This document shows, piece by piece, positions 6,084 to 15,508 of a stretch of 25,177 bases of DNA (positions are counted from its first letter, which is position 1; each line of letters begins with the position of its first letter). This DNA comes from a virus: positions 1 to 25,177 of the IMG/VR virus record IMGVR_UViG_3300027782_000340; one strand, given 5' to 3'. The notes under the pieces are model-generated. The model saw only the letters and a program-made list of their open reading frames with translations, had not been told where the DNA came from and made no database searches. A program made the translations under genes and the position numbers.

Positions 6084-9000
6084 ATGGCAGCACAACCATT
6101 TGATGAAAAGGCCGCAGCGGCCTCAAGAGAGTACTTAAAGAACTTAATTGATATAAACTCGGAAATCGGACAAACACTGGGCGATTTACGCAAAATAACT
6201 GTCGCTGAACAGAACAATGTGGATATAGCCAAATCTTTGGGGCAAGTATATAAAACACAACAAGATAAGCTTAATGAACAGTTAAAAGGAAAAAGTCTAC
6301 AAGAACAAATATCATTGAAACTTCAAAATTCCGAATCGGAATTAGAGAAATTATCATCGGCACGTATCAGTAGCCACAAAACATCATTGAAGTTAGGTCA
6401 GGAATTATTTAAATTACATGCTGATCTGGTTAATTTGCAAGGTAGTAATGCTCTGAGCTCAGAGATTGAGGCTAAGATAAAATTAATTGAAGAAACAGAA
6501 ACTCAGTTAAATTTAGAAAAGAAGTTATTAAGCAATAGTGGTTCTCAGTTAGAATCGTTAAAACTATATAATGATACATTAGGTGCGACTTTAAAGATTT
6601 CAAAGGCAATTGGTGCTATAATGAGTGAATTAAACATTCCAACATCTTTTAGTGGTCTGTTAAAACAAACATACGAAAGATTCAAAGAAATCGATAAAGC
6701 TGCAACCGAAGTTCGTCAAACATTTGCGTTATTTAGACAAGACGCCGAATATATAGAGACAAATATTAAAAATATAAGTACAGATCTTGCTAAATTTGGA
6801 GTTACGGCTAAAGATGTGGCATCAACATCAAAATCTATAGGATCCGTATTTAGTTCAATTGATATTGCAAATACATCATTGGTTAGTGATATAACACTGT
6901 TATCCAAACAAATGGGGATTACATCTGATAAAAGTGTTGGTTTTCTTAAAACTATTGGTGGAATTAGCGGTCAGAGTGCAGTTGCTAGTAAAAATATGTT
7001 GAGCCTAGCTGGTGCTTCAGCAAAAGCTTATGGTGTTGGATTAGATGATGTGATGAACGACGTTGCAACCGCATCCGACGCGTCTAGAATGTTTGCTGGT
7101 AAAAACGCAGATGAACTGGTTAGAGCTGCAGCTCAAGCTAGACAGATGGGTACTACTCTTGATAATATGGCAAATACCGCAAAAGGTTTGCTTGATTTTG
7201 AAAGTAGTATTCAATCGGAATTAAAAGCTAGTGCATTAATTGGTAAAAATATTAACTTCAATGAAGCTCGTAGATTGGCATTTAATAAGGATACTATTGG
7301 GGCAAATAAATTAATATTGGAACAAGCTAAGAAAATTAAGTTCAATCAGTTAAATCCAATTGCACAAGAGGCATTTGCAAAAGCAGCTGGTAAGAGTGTG
7401 AAAGAATTGCAGGATATGTTGGAGGCAGAAACTCGTATAAAAGACGCACTGAACTCACAGGATCCTGTTGTTAGAAAAATAGCACAAGAAAGATTAAAAG
7501 AACAAAATTTATTGAAAACTAATAGTAAATTAGCTCAACAAAAATTTGAACAAGATTTGAAAACTAAAGCGAACCAAGAAAGATTGGCTATAGTACAAAA
7601 TAAAATAAATGATGCGTTACAAAAATTAATGTTGCCTGTTTTAGAACTCATTTCTAAAACGATGGATGGTATTGTATATATTTTTGAAAAGTTTAATCCT
7701 GAGGAATTAATAGGCCCTTTAATACGAATAAAATTGATGTTTACATCGGTTGGTACCGCGCTTCGTGAATCTTTATTGTTTCCACTTAGAGTTGCAAGTG
7801 GATATCTATCTAAGTTAGGAGATGTTGGGTGGATTAAAAATTTGTTATCGCCGATAACAATGTTGATAGAAAAAGTAAAAATTTTTATAGGAAACTTTCA
7901 GTATGCCAGATCGTTAGGCGCAAATTTTGCGCAGTCTTTTTTATCGGCTGGAAATGCGGTTGGTGGGATTTTTTCAAAAATAGGAAAACTTTTGGCCGGA
8001 ATGCCAATTGATTTTGTAATATCCAAATTTAATATTTTTAAAACATTTGTATCATCAATATTTAATGCTTTAAAAACACTCGTTTCATCAATATTTTCAC
8101 CTATTACAAACGCAATTAAACCGATAATAGGTGCGTTTAAATCTGTTGGAGAAGGATCTAAATTTTTAAAACCTTTACTAGGCTTTTTAAAAATCGGAAA
8201 ACTTGGTTTAACAGCTGTTCCTATTTTGGGTGAAATAATAATGGCTATAGAATTTATATATAATGCGTGGAAAAGAATTAGTGTAATATTTAATGATCCA
8301 AATTTAAACATTGGACAAAAAATATTTGCATCTGTTGTTGGGCTTTATGGTGCTTTGTATGATACATTAATACAACCATTTATTGATATTGGCGAATGGA
8401 TTATAAAAGCCGTTTGGGGAGAAGATATTTTGAAAGGTATAAAGGCAACAGTAAATGATATATATACTATACTCAAATCTCCATTTGAAAAGGCATATAA
8501 TTGGATAATGGATCTATTGGGCGGTAAATCTCCATCAAAAATTGGTTTAGCAATCGTCGATGGTATAGAATCTGTAGTAGATATGTTATTTGATGTACTT
8601 ACATATCCATTTGAAAAAGCATCTAAAATTATACCTGGTATTATTAATATTTTAAAAATAATATTTGTTGACGCTTTTAAATCAGTTGTAGATATAATAT
8701 TTGATTTGATTACGTATCCGTTTAAAAAAGCCGCTCAAATTATACCAGAGATTATTAATATTTTAAAAACAACATTTGTTGAGGCTTTTAAATCGGTGGT
8801 GGATATAATGTTTGATTTGATTGCAGAGCCATTTAGAAAAGCATTTCAACTAATAAAGTCTGCTGTGGCCGAAGTTGGATCTGTTCTAAAAGATACATTC
8901 AGTGGGGCTTTTACATTTATTATTAATGCACTTGAAAAAGTGTTGGAGAAGTTAAAGGGTGTGGGTGGATTTATAACTGACTTAGTAGGAAAAGGATTTA

Positions 9001-9284
9001 GTTTTGTTGGCAAAATACTTGGTGTTACTGATGAACCTACTAATGAACCTACTGGTAAATCTGCGAAAGTTGATGAAAAATATAAAGGACAAGGTTTACA
9101 AACCGATTCTATTATTAATGCAATTGTAAGTTCCAACAAAGCGGTGGTTGAAAAACTAGATAAACTAACATCGATGATGGCATCTGGTCAAATTGCTGTA
9201 TATATAGATGGACAACGTGCAAATCAACTATTGGCAACAAGTAATTCAAAATTTGGTTCATTTGGTCAAGCAACAACCAATTAA
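6084..9284 (+). CDS. Tape measure protein (T4 gp29 functional equivalent)
   Basis: 1066 residues, the longest gene in the window. Residues 1-200 are Lys/Glu/Leu-rich and predicted by eye to be long helices or coiled coil. The middle (about 270-470) is Ala/Gly/Ser-rich helical sequence of the type seen in phage tape measures. Residues 580-960 hold hydrophobic stretches such as those around 660-740 that could act as membrane-interacting segments on DNA delivery, and three tandem 37-residue repeats at 830-940. The C-terminus (about 1020-1066) has IAVYIDGQRANQLL, a common tape measure ending. The protein sets tail length during tube polymerisation and is released ahead of DNA. By the usual rule of roughly 1.5 angstrom per residue the tail could be longer than T4's, whose gp29 is about 590 residues. 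Gene order (gp26-like, tape measure, gp48/54-like) matches T4. ATG is preceded by ATATTTAT and no Shine-Dalgarno sequence. Confidence 0.88.
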   Translation: MAAQPFDEKAAAASREYLKNLIDINSEIGQTLGDLRKITVAEQNNVDIAKSLGQVYKTQQDKLNEQLKGKSLQEQISLKLQNSESELEKLSSARISSHKTSLKLGQELFKLHADLVNLQGSNALSSEIEAKIKLIEETETQLNLEKKLLSNSGSQLESLKLYNDTLGATLKISKAIGAIMSELNIPTSFSGLLKQTYERFKEIDKAATEVRQTFALFRQDAEYIETNIKNISTDLAKFGVTAKDVASTSKSIGSVFSSIDIANTSLVSDITLLSKQMGITSDKSVGFLKTIGGISGQSAVASKNMLSLAGASAKAYGVGLDDVMNDVATASDASRMFAGKNADELVRAAAQARQMGTTLDNMANTAKGLLDFESSIQSELKASALIGKNINFNEARRLAFNKDTIGANKLILEQAKKIKFNQLNPIAQEAFAKAAGKSVKELQDMLEAETRIKDALNSQDPVVRKIAQERLKEQNLLKTNSKLAQQKFEQDLKTKANQERLAIVQNKINDALQKLMLPVLELISKTMDGIVYIFEKFNPEELIGPLIRIKLMFTSVGTALRESLLFPLRVASGYLSKLGDVGWIKNLLSPITMLIEKVKIFIGNFQYARSLGANFAQSFLSAGNAVGGIFSKIGKLLAGMPIDFVISKFNIFKTFVSSIFNALKTLVSSIFSPITNAIKPIIGAFKSVGEGSKFLKPLLGFLKIGKLGLTAVPILGEIIMAIEFIYNAWKRISVIFNDPNLNIGQKIFASVVGLYGALYDTLIQPFIDIGEWIIKAVWGEDILKGIKATVNDIYTILKSPFEKAYNWIMDLLGGKSPSKIGLAIVDGIESVVDMLFDVLTYPFEKASKIIPGIINILKIIFVDAFKSVVDIIFDLITYPFKKAAQIIPEIINILKTTFVEAFKSVVDIMFDLIAEPFRKAFQLIKSAVAEVGSVLKDTFSGAFTFIINALEKVLEKLKGVGGFITDLVGKGFSFVGKILGVTDEPTNEPTGKSAKVDEKYKGQGLQTDSIINAIVSSNKAVVEKLDKLTSMMASGQIAVYIDGQRANQLLATSNSKFGSFGQATTN
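8571..8903 (+). repeat. Three tandem 111-bp (37-residue) repeats in tape measure gene
   Basis: Units at 8571-8681, 8682-8792 and 8793-8903. Each starts SVVD(M/I)(L/I/M)FD(V/L)(L/I) and contains PF(E/K/R)KA; units 1 and 2 also share IIP(G/E)IINILK and FV(D/E)AFK. Unit 3 diverges in its second half. The periodicity is likely structural and a means to change tail length. Confidence 0.9.
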
Positions 9285-9288
9285 TCTA

Positions 9289-9296
9289 ATATTTAT
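9289..9296 (+). promoter_or_regulatory. ATATTTAT start-proximal box
   Basis: Lies in the 17-nt gap after the tape measure stop and ends 5 nt before the ATG at 9302. No Shine-Dalgarno sequence. Confidence 0.45.
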
Positions 9297-9301
9297 AATT
9301 A

Positions 9302-11929
9302 ATGGCAAATAGTAATACATATTATGGCGCAATAGGCAATGATGGTGTGCAGGTTACCACACTTTCTAATATACAAGGTGCTGGTTTATCTTTACCGTTA
9401 AATACTGAACAGTATATAAATCTAAGATCGCCTGGTAAATTAGAAACGTTATTTAACACTAAAAATAACAGCGATGTATTATATAGCAAAAATAAACCAA
9501 TTGATTTATACGCTAAAGGATTAATTAGTAGTGAATTGGCACCCCCATTCTACGCAAATCCAAATCAAGGTCAGCGTCAAAAGATAAACGCTAGTAGATC
9601 GTTTCCTATACAATCCGCCTTAAGAGATGGTACTCGTATCAGAAGATTTTTGGGATCCGGTAAAGGCAGTGCCTTTTTAACAAAACAAATACTACTACAG
9701 GGATTTGCTCCGTTTGATGAAACAAAGATATATAATCCAGCAAGTCCTCTTTTAGCCGCAGTTAGATTATCAACATTTGGTGCTATAGAAAGGCCAACCA
9801 GATTTATAGATAGCAGTAACCTTGTGGGTGGTTTAATGGGAGCCGCTGGTCTTGGTGGTATTACCAAAGCTATAGGTGGGTTGTTTGGTGCTACTGAAGG
9901 AAGTCCGTCTCCACCACGTAGCAGTGTGGCTAGTGCTGCTAGTCAACCTAAAGATGGATTGGGTGGATTTTTCAATTTTACGGGATTACTTGGTGGTGGT
10001 GACAAAACCAATCAAGTAATGCCTATTACAGGTCGTGATGGTGTTAAAGGATTACTAAGAGGTAACACGGCTACCTCTGCTTATAACAACAAACGATACA
10101 AGAGTTTGATGAGTAATTCTGCTGGTAAAGGTGGATTTTTTGGTAATCTATTAAAAGCAGCTGGATCATTTTTAAAGAACAATACGATTCTAGGTGGATT
10201 GTTGCCACCTACTCAACCAATAGCAGGATTAAATTATAGAGCGGACGAAGATACATATGATCTGATGTTGAATACTAATAGATGGAGTAATTTCATTACA
10301 CAGGACAGTGGTGATCTTGGTAGCAAAAAGAGTCAAAATCTAAATACTAGTATAAATCAAGGTAATACACAATTGTTTTCAGGTACGCAACCAGTAACAA
10401 AAGGTGGTTTTATTGGCGCATTATTGAAAGGTGTTGGATTTCAATATATAGCACCGGGTAACGGTAGTAGCGGTGGTACAAGTGGAATGAGATTTTTTGC
10501 TACACCGTTGACAAACATCGTTTCTAAAAGACTGAGATTATATGTTCAGAGTAATAAAAATTTAAGAACCAATAGTTTTCTATCAGTTACATATTCGACT
10601 ACTCCTGGCGTTGGTAAATTAACCGATTCATATACACTTAGTAACGTTGAAATTAAGAATGTGGATGGGGCTAGTACAAATCGTTACGGTGACTTAGTTA
10701 AAATAGATGGCGATGTAGAATATAGCGATCAATTATTAAATTATAAGCTATATACGGATCCACAGTTATCTGTAAACTATCAACGTACACTTTCAGATAA
10801 AACAGATAAAACAGTACAATATCTTCAAGATTTAAACGTTACTTTAAAAAATAAAATCGCTGGATCAGATAATCAAAAATATGATTATTTTCCAGCATTT
10901 GGAAAAATACAACAAAATGTTACTAATGATGTGGGTTTTAATTATTTGGCAAAAGTAAAATCGGACAGAACGAACCCCGAAGGATCTGATAGTGCAAATC
11001 AGTATACATACACAGGAAGAATAAGATCAAATCCGGATCCAGAAAAATTCCCAACTTTATTAGGGAAAAAAGAGGGTAAGGATAGGTTTATAAGACCCAC
11101 CAATAATGTTGATTATGTTAATAGTCTGGGCGTGTTAAATGCTGATGAATTTGCTGAGAAATATAACGATCAATTCAATGGATTGGGCCCTGATTTGGTT
11201 AAGTTTTATTTCTATGATATTGTGAACAACATATTTATACCGTTTAGTGCTACGGTAAAAGGATTACAAGAAAATAATGCAGCAACTTGGGAGCCAATTG
11301 AATATCTTGGCAGACCTGACAAGTTATACTATTACAAAGGATTTACAAGAGATGTTAGTTTCAACTTCAAAGTAGTTGCACATTCTGTTAAAGAATTATT
11401 GCCTATGTGGCAACGTGTAAATTATTTAGTGGGTTTAACTAGACCTTCTAATTATACATCTACTATTAATGGTGGATTTATGATACCGCCTATGGTACAA
11501 TTTACACTTGGTGACTTTTATAAGAATCATTGCGTTGTATTAAATTCTTGCAACGTATCTATACCAGAAGATGCATCTTGGGAATTGATCAATGAAAGTA
11601 CTGTGAAAAATCAAGACTGGAGTTATAATTTGGGAAATATATTTACTAATGGTAAAACCAGTATGAAAGGTAAAGTAGCTCAGTTTCCAAGAGAAGCTGA
11701 AATTAGTATCACAATGGCTATAATGGAAAAAGACAGACCAAAAACAGGAAGAGCTATCTGGGGCAATGCTACTGTTCCAACTATTACCCAGTCGGATATT
11801 GGAGAAACTGCTACGGTATCTACATTTGGCACAACTGATCTTTATGGCGGTAAAGATTATAATGATGCGGCTAACAATGATTTTTCAACGAATATGCGAT
11901 ATGATGTCGATATACAAGGAAATGAATGA
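9302..11929 (+). CDS. Large baseplate protein with gp48/gp54-like C-terminal region
   Basis: 875 residues. The C-terminal third (about 625-830) reads as a tail-tube-initiator type domain: FIPFSATVKGL, then a W-E-P-I-E-Y-L-GRPDKLYYYKGFTRDVSF segment, then ELLPMWQRVNYLVGLTRPSNY and a GDFYKNH-VVLNSCNVSI part. This order resembles the T4 gp48/gp54 baseplate cap family on which the tube is built, and T4 also has gene 48 directly after the tape measure gene. The protein is far longer than T4 gp48 or gp54. Residues about 168-400 are Gly-rich and hydrophobic with a recurring KGGF(F/I)G(N/A)LLK(A/G) motif, perhaps an inserted structural region. Residues about 430-500 look like a separate beta domain. 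Its stop overlaps the next start as ATGA. Baseplate role is likely; the exact T4 counterpart is inferred. Confidence 0.65.
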   Translation: MANSNTYYGAIGNDGVQVTTLSNIQGAGLSLPLNTEQYINLRSPGKLETLFNTKNNSDVLYSKNKPIDLYAKGLISSELAPPFYANPNQGQRQKINASRSFPIQSALRDGTRIRRFLGSGKGSAFLTKQILLQGFAPFDETKIYNPASPLLAAVRLSTFGAIERPTRFIDSSNLVGGLMGAAGLGGITKAIGGLFGATEGSPSPPRSSVASAASQPKDGLGGFFNFTGLLGGGDKTNQVMPITGRDGVKGLLRGNTATSAYNNKRYKSLMSNSAGKGGFFGNLLKAAGSFLKNNTILGGLLPPTQPIAGLNYRADEDTYDLMLNTNRWSNFITQDSGDLGSKKSQNLNTSINQGNTQLFSGTQPVTKGGFIGALLKGVGFQYIAPGNGSSGGTSGMRFFATPLTNIVSKRLRLYVQSNKNLRTNSFLSVTYSTTPGVGKLTDSYTLSNVEIKNVDGASTNRYGDLVKIDGDVEYSDQLLNYKLYTDPQLSVNYQRTLSDKTDKTVQYLQDLNVTLKNKIAGSDNQKYDYFPAFGKIQQNVTNDVGFNYLAKVKSDRTNPEGSDSANQYTYTGRIRSNPDPEKFPTLLGKKEGKDRFIRPTNNVDYVNSLGVLNADEFAEKYNDQFNGLGPDLVKFYFYDIVNNIFIPFSATVKGLQENNAATWEPIEYLGRPDKLYYYKGFTRDVSFNFKVVAHSVKELLPMWQRVNYLVGLTRPSNYTSTINGGFMIPPMVQFTLGDFYKNHCVVLNSCNVSIPEDASWELINESTVKNQDWSYNLGNIFTNGKTSMKGKVAQFPREAEISITMAIMEKDRPKTGRAIWGNATVPTITQSDIGETATVSTFGTTDLYGGKDYNDAANNDFSTNMRYDVDIQGNE

Positions 11930-12219
11930 GATATCAATTTACACCAACAGAAAAAAGATACGATGGTAAAATGGTATTTAAGACCACATATTATCCAAAT
12001 ATACCTGAGTCTGACGATGATCTGTATATTACAGCGTCCAATGAAGATTATTTAGATGCTTTAGCTAAAAAATACTATGGGGACGAAATGTATTGGTGGA
12101 TAATTGCATTGGCTAATAATATAGCAGATGGTAAATTGTCTGTTAATGCAGATAAACAATTACGAATACCAGGCAACTTACCAAATATATTGCAGAATCT
12201 TAAACAGATTAATAGTTAA
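11926..12219 (+). CDS. gp53: gp53-like baseplate wedge protein with LysM-like domain
   Basis: 97 residues. The sequence DLYITASNEDYLDALAKKYYGD, then YWWIIALANNI and LSVNADKQLRIPGN, follows the LysM-like pattern of T4 gp53 and of small LysM baseplate proteins in contractile injection systems (a D-x-L-A-x-K-Y-YGD helix, the WW-I-x-A-xx-N segment, then L-x-IP). gp53 joins wedges together during baseplate assembly. The ATG overlaps the previous stop (ATGA) and an AAGGA lies about 6 nt upstream, one of the few credible ribosome sites here, so expression is likely coupled. T4 gp53 is about twice as long; this is the compact form. Residues 1-25 (RYQFTPTEKRYDGKMVFKT) also match the usual opening of such proteins. 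Confidence 0.8.
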   Translation: MRYQFTPTEKRYDGKMVFKTTYYPNIPESDDDLYITASNEDYLDALAKKYYGDEMYWWIIALANNIADGKLSVNADKQLRIPGNLPNILQNLKQINS

Positions 12220-12224
12220 GTTAT

Positions 12225-15089
12225 ATGGCATACGAGGAAGAAATCGCAGAAGAACCTAGATGGTGGGAAGTACAAAATATTCCTGTTGCGTTGATTCGTG
12301 AGTTACGACGTAGAAAAAACTCAAATAACGTTGGTTTTAACTATCCAAGTTCAGGAGACCCAAGTGGTGTAGTTTATGATTTTTTCAACAAACACGATCA
12401 ATACAAAGGGCCAATGACTCCGTGGATACGTGTATTTTCAAATGGCACAGGTATAGCAGGAAATGGATTGGTGCCACGTAGCACGATATTAAATAAAAAT
12501 GATAAAGAAAAGGCGTATGATGGATTTTTATTTATGCCTGGTAATGGTTTTTATGAAGCATACGGATTCAAACAAGAGGGAAATATATTAAAACAAGACA
12601 AGGCTATCATTGGATACGAAGCTAATGGGTCGCCACATTATATAGACTCTAAATATAGATCTCAATTTTCTTATAAGTGGCCAAGTACTTTTAACAAAAA
12701 TGGCAAGATTATAGAAAGCGTACAGAAATCTGAAGTGTCTTCTGTGTTACCACCACCTAATTTAGATAGCATAGAAATAAAAACTAGCAAAGATATGTTA
12801 GCTTTTGCTACGATAAAATTCAAATGTTATGGATTGGCTCAATTGGAATATTTAGCACCATTCTTTTTAACACCCAGAATAAATGTATTCGTGGAAATTG
12901 GATGGAACTTATTTAATATCAATTCGTTGATTGAATTGAGTAATGCAAACGAGTGTTGGTCTATTATACAGAGTCCACAAAAAGTAATGGATAGATGGTA
13001 CCAGTCGTATGGAAATTATGGATGTATAACAGGTATTATTACAAAATATAACTTTGCTACTCAAGATGGTACGATATATGATTGTAGTGTTGAATTAACT
13101 TCTCGACAAGCATTATTCGCTGGTATGCCAGCCGAAAATAATGTAAGCACCACTGTAGAAACAAAGACAGATGCAAATGGAAAAAAGATTCCAACCGAAA
13201 CCAAAGAGTATGCTGGTTTGAAAACATTCTTAAAAACCGCATTGCCTAAGTTAAAACAAGTCGTTGTTGATAGAAAAAACTTTATGGATTATATCGCAAC
13301 AAACGGTATATCCAATTCAGACGATTATGATAATTCAATAAATCAACATTTTATAAAACAACAATCTTTTTACGATGGTAAAGTTGAAAATAGAATCTTT
13401 ATAGGTAGAACTGATGCGACCAATGTATATAAAAAACCATCAATTCCAGTTGAGAACGACAACATATCGTATAAGTCTGTTACAATCGGCGATGTAAATT
13501 ATAAAGCTGTATCGTACAAAGATGATCGTTGTGATTTTGATACTAAGGGTGATGATGAAGTTTGGATGCAATTGGATTTTCTTTTTGAACTTGCTAACAG
13601 ATTCTGTTCAGTTGTGTCAAACAAAACATTTACTATTAACGTCGATAAGATAATTAACGCACATCCAAATTTGATAAGTTGTGATCACCACGTATTAATA
13701 CCGAACGGCATTGCTCCAAAATTTAACATTGGTAAAAAGTTACCGGATGAAAGTTATTTGAATACAATAAAAAATAATAAACTTGATCCAACAGCGCAGA
13801 GTCGAGTAGAAACAGAAATAAAATCGGGTGGTTATTTAAAAAACGGAGATGTAAATCAAAATAACTTTTTAAAATCTAAATACGACGTAGAAATAACCAA
13901 TGTAAATGATGAATTATATAGAGCCGCTAAAAAAGTTGAAACAGTGTTTAAAACAGCGGGTGCTTATAGAGATAATTTAGATACCGTTATAAACAGATTG
14001 TATTATGACATTGGAGGATTGAGTGAAGATAATCCATCTGATAATATATCATTTCCTTTTATTTATGACAAAGAAGCTGAATTGAGTGGGGATGAACTGG
14101 TATTAACAGATCCAACAAAACAAAGATCAACTTCAATCAAAAGAATATACAAGAAATTTAGATATGGCAATCTAAAAAATATTTATATAAGTAAAACTAA
14201 AGTACTTGAAATTGCGGAAAATAAAGAAATTCAAACTTGGCAACAATTTGCAAATGCGGTATTAAACGTTATTAATGAAGCTTCAAATGGATTTTGGAAA
14301 TTTCAAATATCACAAGATGATTTGGGTGGATTATCAATATTAGATAACAATTATATTGATTTGGGTGATAAAGCTCCCAGTTTGAAAAAAGTATACGTAT
14401 TTGATGCTGGTGGTACCGAATCGTGTATAAAGAATATTAGTTTTGATACATCGTTAACAAGTGAACAAGCTACATTGACACTATTTCAAGCTGGTATAAA
14501 TAAACCAGATGATTCTGATACATCTATGAGTGCAAAGAACTCAAGTGTGCCAGCAACTAGCTTCATAGATAGATTGGATGCTTTTAATAAGGAAGAAACG
14601 GGTACAGGTGAGAGCAATACTGTACCTTCACAAGACGAAATTACAGTGGATCAAAATCCATTGATTTCCACAATACAAACCTACGGAAACATAGATAAAG
14701 TATTAACGATTACTAGTGCATATATAGCTCCAGACGAAAATGCAAATGATGCTTCAAAGAACTACAAACAATTAAACTTGTCACCTGATTTGAAAGATAA
14801 GTTGGGTCAAATTATAGATGATCAAGATATAGAAAATAACCTGTCGTTGTATAGTGGTATATCTCCAAACTTTTCACTGACTGTAACGTTTGATGGTATA
14901 TTTGGATTTAGAATGTTTCAACACTTTGGTATTTCTAATTTTCCAAAACCATATATTCCTGAAAATGTTATATTTATGATAACAGATGTTACACATTATG
15001 TAACCGCTGGAAATGGTAAATGGGAAACTGTTGTGGGCTGTTTAGCTAGATGCGTAGCAGATCAAAATATTGAATTAGTGCCTGTATGA
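12225..15089 (+). CDS. Large baseplate hub-like structural protein
   Basis: 954 residues, starting 5 nt after the gp53-like gene. Residues about 175-230 contain PPPNLDSIEIKT, then FATIKFKCYGLAQLEYLAPFFLTP and NVFVEIGW, a pattern of hub proteins of the gp27/VgrG class that ring the spike and join tube to baseplate. The C-terminal end (about 880-954) has a second beta domain, LTVTFDGIFGFRMFQHF, then an ITDVTHYV-xxx-GKWETVVG motif, also common at the end of hub proteins. The centre is long, polar and unfamiliar. The first 100 residues include IRVFSNGTGIAGNGLVPRS. No lysozyme or needle motif is seen, so the spike must be encoded elsewhere. The stop overlaps the next start (ATGA). Assignment as baseplate is firm by context; hub identity is moderate. 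Confidence 0.6.
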   Translation: MAYEEEIAEEPRWWEVQNIPVALIRELRRRKNSNNVGFNYPSSGDPSGVVYDFFNKHDQYKGPMTPWIRVFSNGTGIAGNGLVPRSTILNKNDKEKAYDGFLFMPGNGFYEAYGFKQEGNILKQDKAIIGYEANGSPHYIDSKYRSQFSYKWPSTFNKNGKIIESVQKSEVSSVLPPPNLDSIEIKTSKDMLAFATIKFKCYGLAQLEYLAPFFLTPRINVFVEIGWNLFNINSLIELSNANECWSIIQSPQKVMDRWYQSYGNYGCITGIITKYNFATQDGTIYDCSVELTSRQALFAGMPAENNVSTTVETKTDANGKKIPTETKEYAGLKTFLKTALPKLKQVVVDRKNFMDYIATNGISNSDDYDNSINQHFIKQQSFYDGKVENRIFIGRTDATNVYKKPSIPVENDNISYKSVTIGDVNYKAVSYKDDRCDFDTKGDDEVWMQLDFLFELANRFCSVVSNKTFTINVDKIINAHPNLISCDHHVLIPNGIAPKFNIGKKLPDESYLNTIKNNKLDPTAQSRVETEIKSGGYLKNGDVNQNNFLKSKYDVEITNVNDELYRAAKKVETVFKTAGAYRDNLDTVINRLYYDIGGLSEDNPSDNISFPFIYDKEAELSGDELVLTDPTKQRSTSIKRIYKKFRYGNLKNIYISKTKVLEIAENKEIQTWQQFANAVLNVINEASNGFWKFQISQDDLGGLSILDNNYIDLGDKAPSLKKVYVFDAGGTESCIKNISFDTSLTSEQATLTLFQAGINKPDDSDTSMSAKNSSVPATSFIDRLDAFNKEETGTGESNTVPSQDEITVDQNPLISTIQTYGNIDKVLTITSAYIAPDENANDASKNYKQLNLSPDLKDKLGQIIDDQDIENNLSLYSGISPNFSLTVTFDGIFGFRMFQHFGISNFPKPYIPENVIFMITDVTHYVTAGNGKWETVVGCLARCVADQNIELVPV

Positions 15090-15472
15090 CAATAAAAGAT
15101 ACGGATATTATAACCAAGACAAAATTAAATTTGGGTAATTTTAATATTAATCTACCAAATACATTTTTGCCAATGCCGACTGATAAAGACTACAAAGTTG
15201 GATACATAGAACGATATGTAGTTTCTAAAATAAACTACAATGAGATAACTGAAGTTTCATCCGATGTATATGGTAAAATGGATAGTAACTTTTTTAAAAA
15301 GGCAAAGTTCAAATGGAAGATTACAGGTGTATTAAACAGCAAATATGACGGTAAAATGTTATTGGAACAGGGAGTGATAGAATTCAATAAAAAGCAAGTG
15401 GAACAGATAAGCACCATAATTAGAGGTGCTAATGATGTTTTTTCAAATATTACTCAGTTTTACAAACAATAA
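15086..15472 (+). CDS. Small baseplate-associated protein of unknown function
   Basis: 128 residues, translationally coupled to the preceding hub-like gene through an ATGA overlap. No named domain is recognised. Features visible are an IERYVVSKIN segment (41-50), a basic FKKAKFKWKI core (69-78), and a Gln/Val/Ile-rich C-terminal helix. No Cys, signal peptide or membrane segment is evident. In many T4-like phages of this sort a small gene follows the hub gene and encodes a partner protein; that is the likely role, by position only. Confidence 0.65.
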   Translation: MTIKDTDIITKTKLNLGNFNINLPNTFLPMPTDKDYKVGYIERYVVSKINYNEITEVSSDVYGKMDSNFFKKAKFKWKITGVLNSKYDGKMLLEQGVIEFNKKQVEQISTIIRGANDVFSNITQFYKQ

Positions 15473-15474
15473 AA

Positions 15475-15502
15475 TTGACTTTCCATATTGTTGTTGTAAA
15501 AT
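15475..15502 (+). promoter_or_regulatory. Candidate sigma70-like promoter with start near the GTG codon
   Basis: TTGACT (15475-15480), 16-nt spacer, TAAAAT (15497-15502). A start of transcription 7 nt downstream would be close to the GTG at 15509, implying a leaderless or nearly leaderless mRNA. It begins 3 nt after the preceding stop. Confidence 0.5.
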
Positions 15503-15508
15503 TAAGTT

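Noticed and set aside
7898-8311. 137-residue minus-strand ORF in the tape measure gene
   Set aside because: Antisense shadow of hydrophobic tape measure codons; no promoter or homology-like motif.
11766-11969. 67-residue overlapping ORF at the end of the gp48/54-like gene
   Set aside because: Entirely out of frame within two real genes and of no recognisable protein character.
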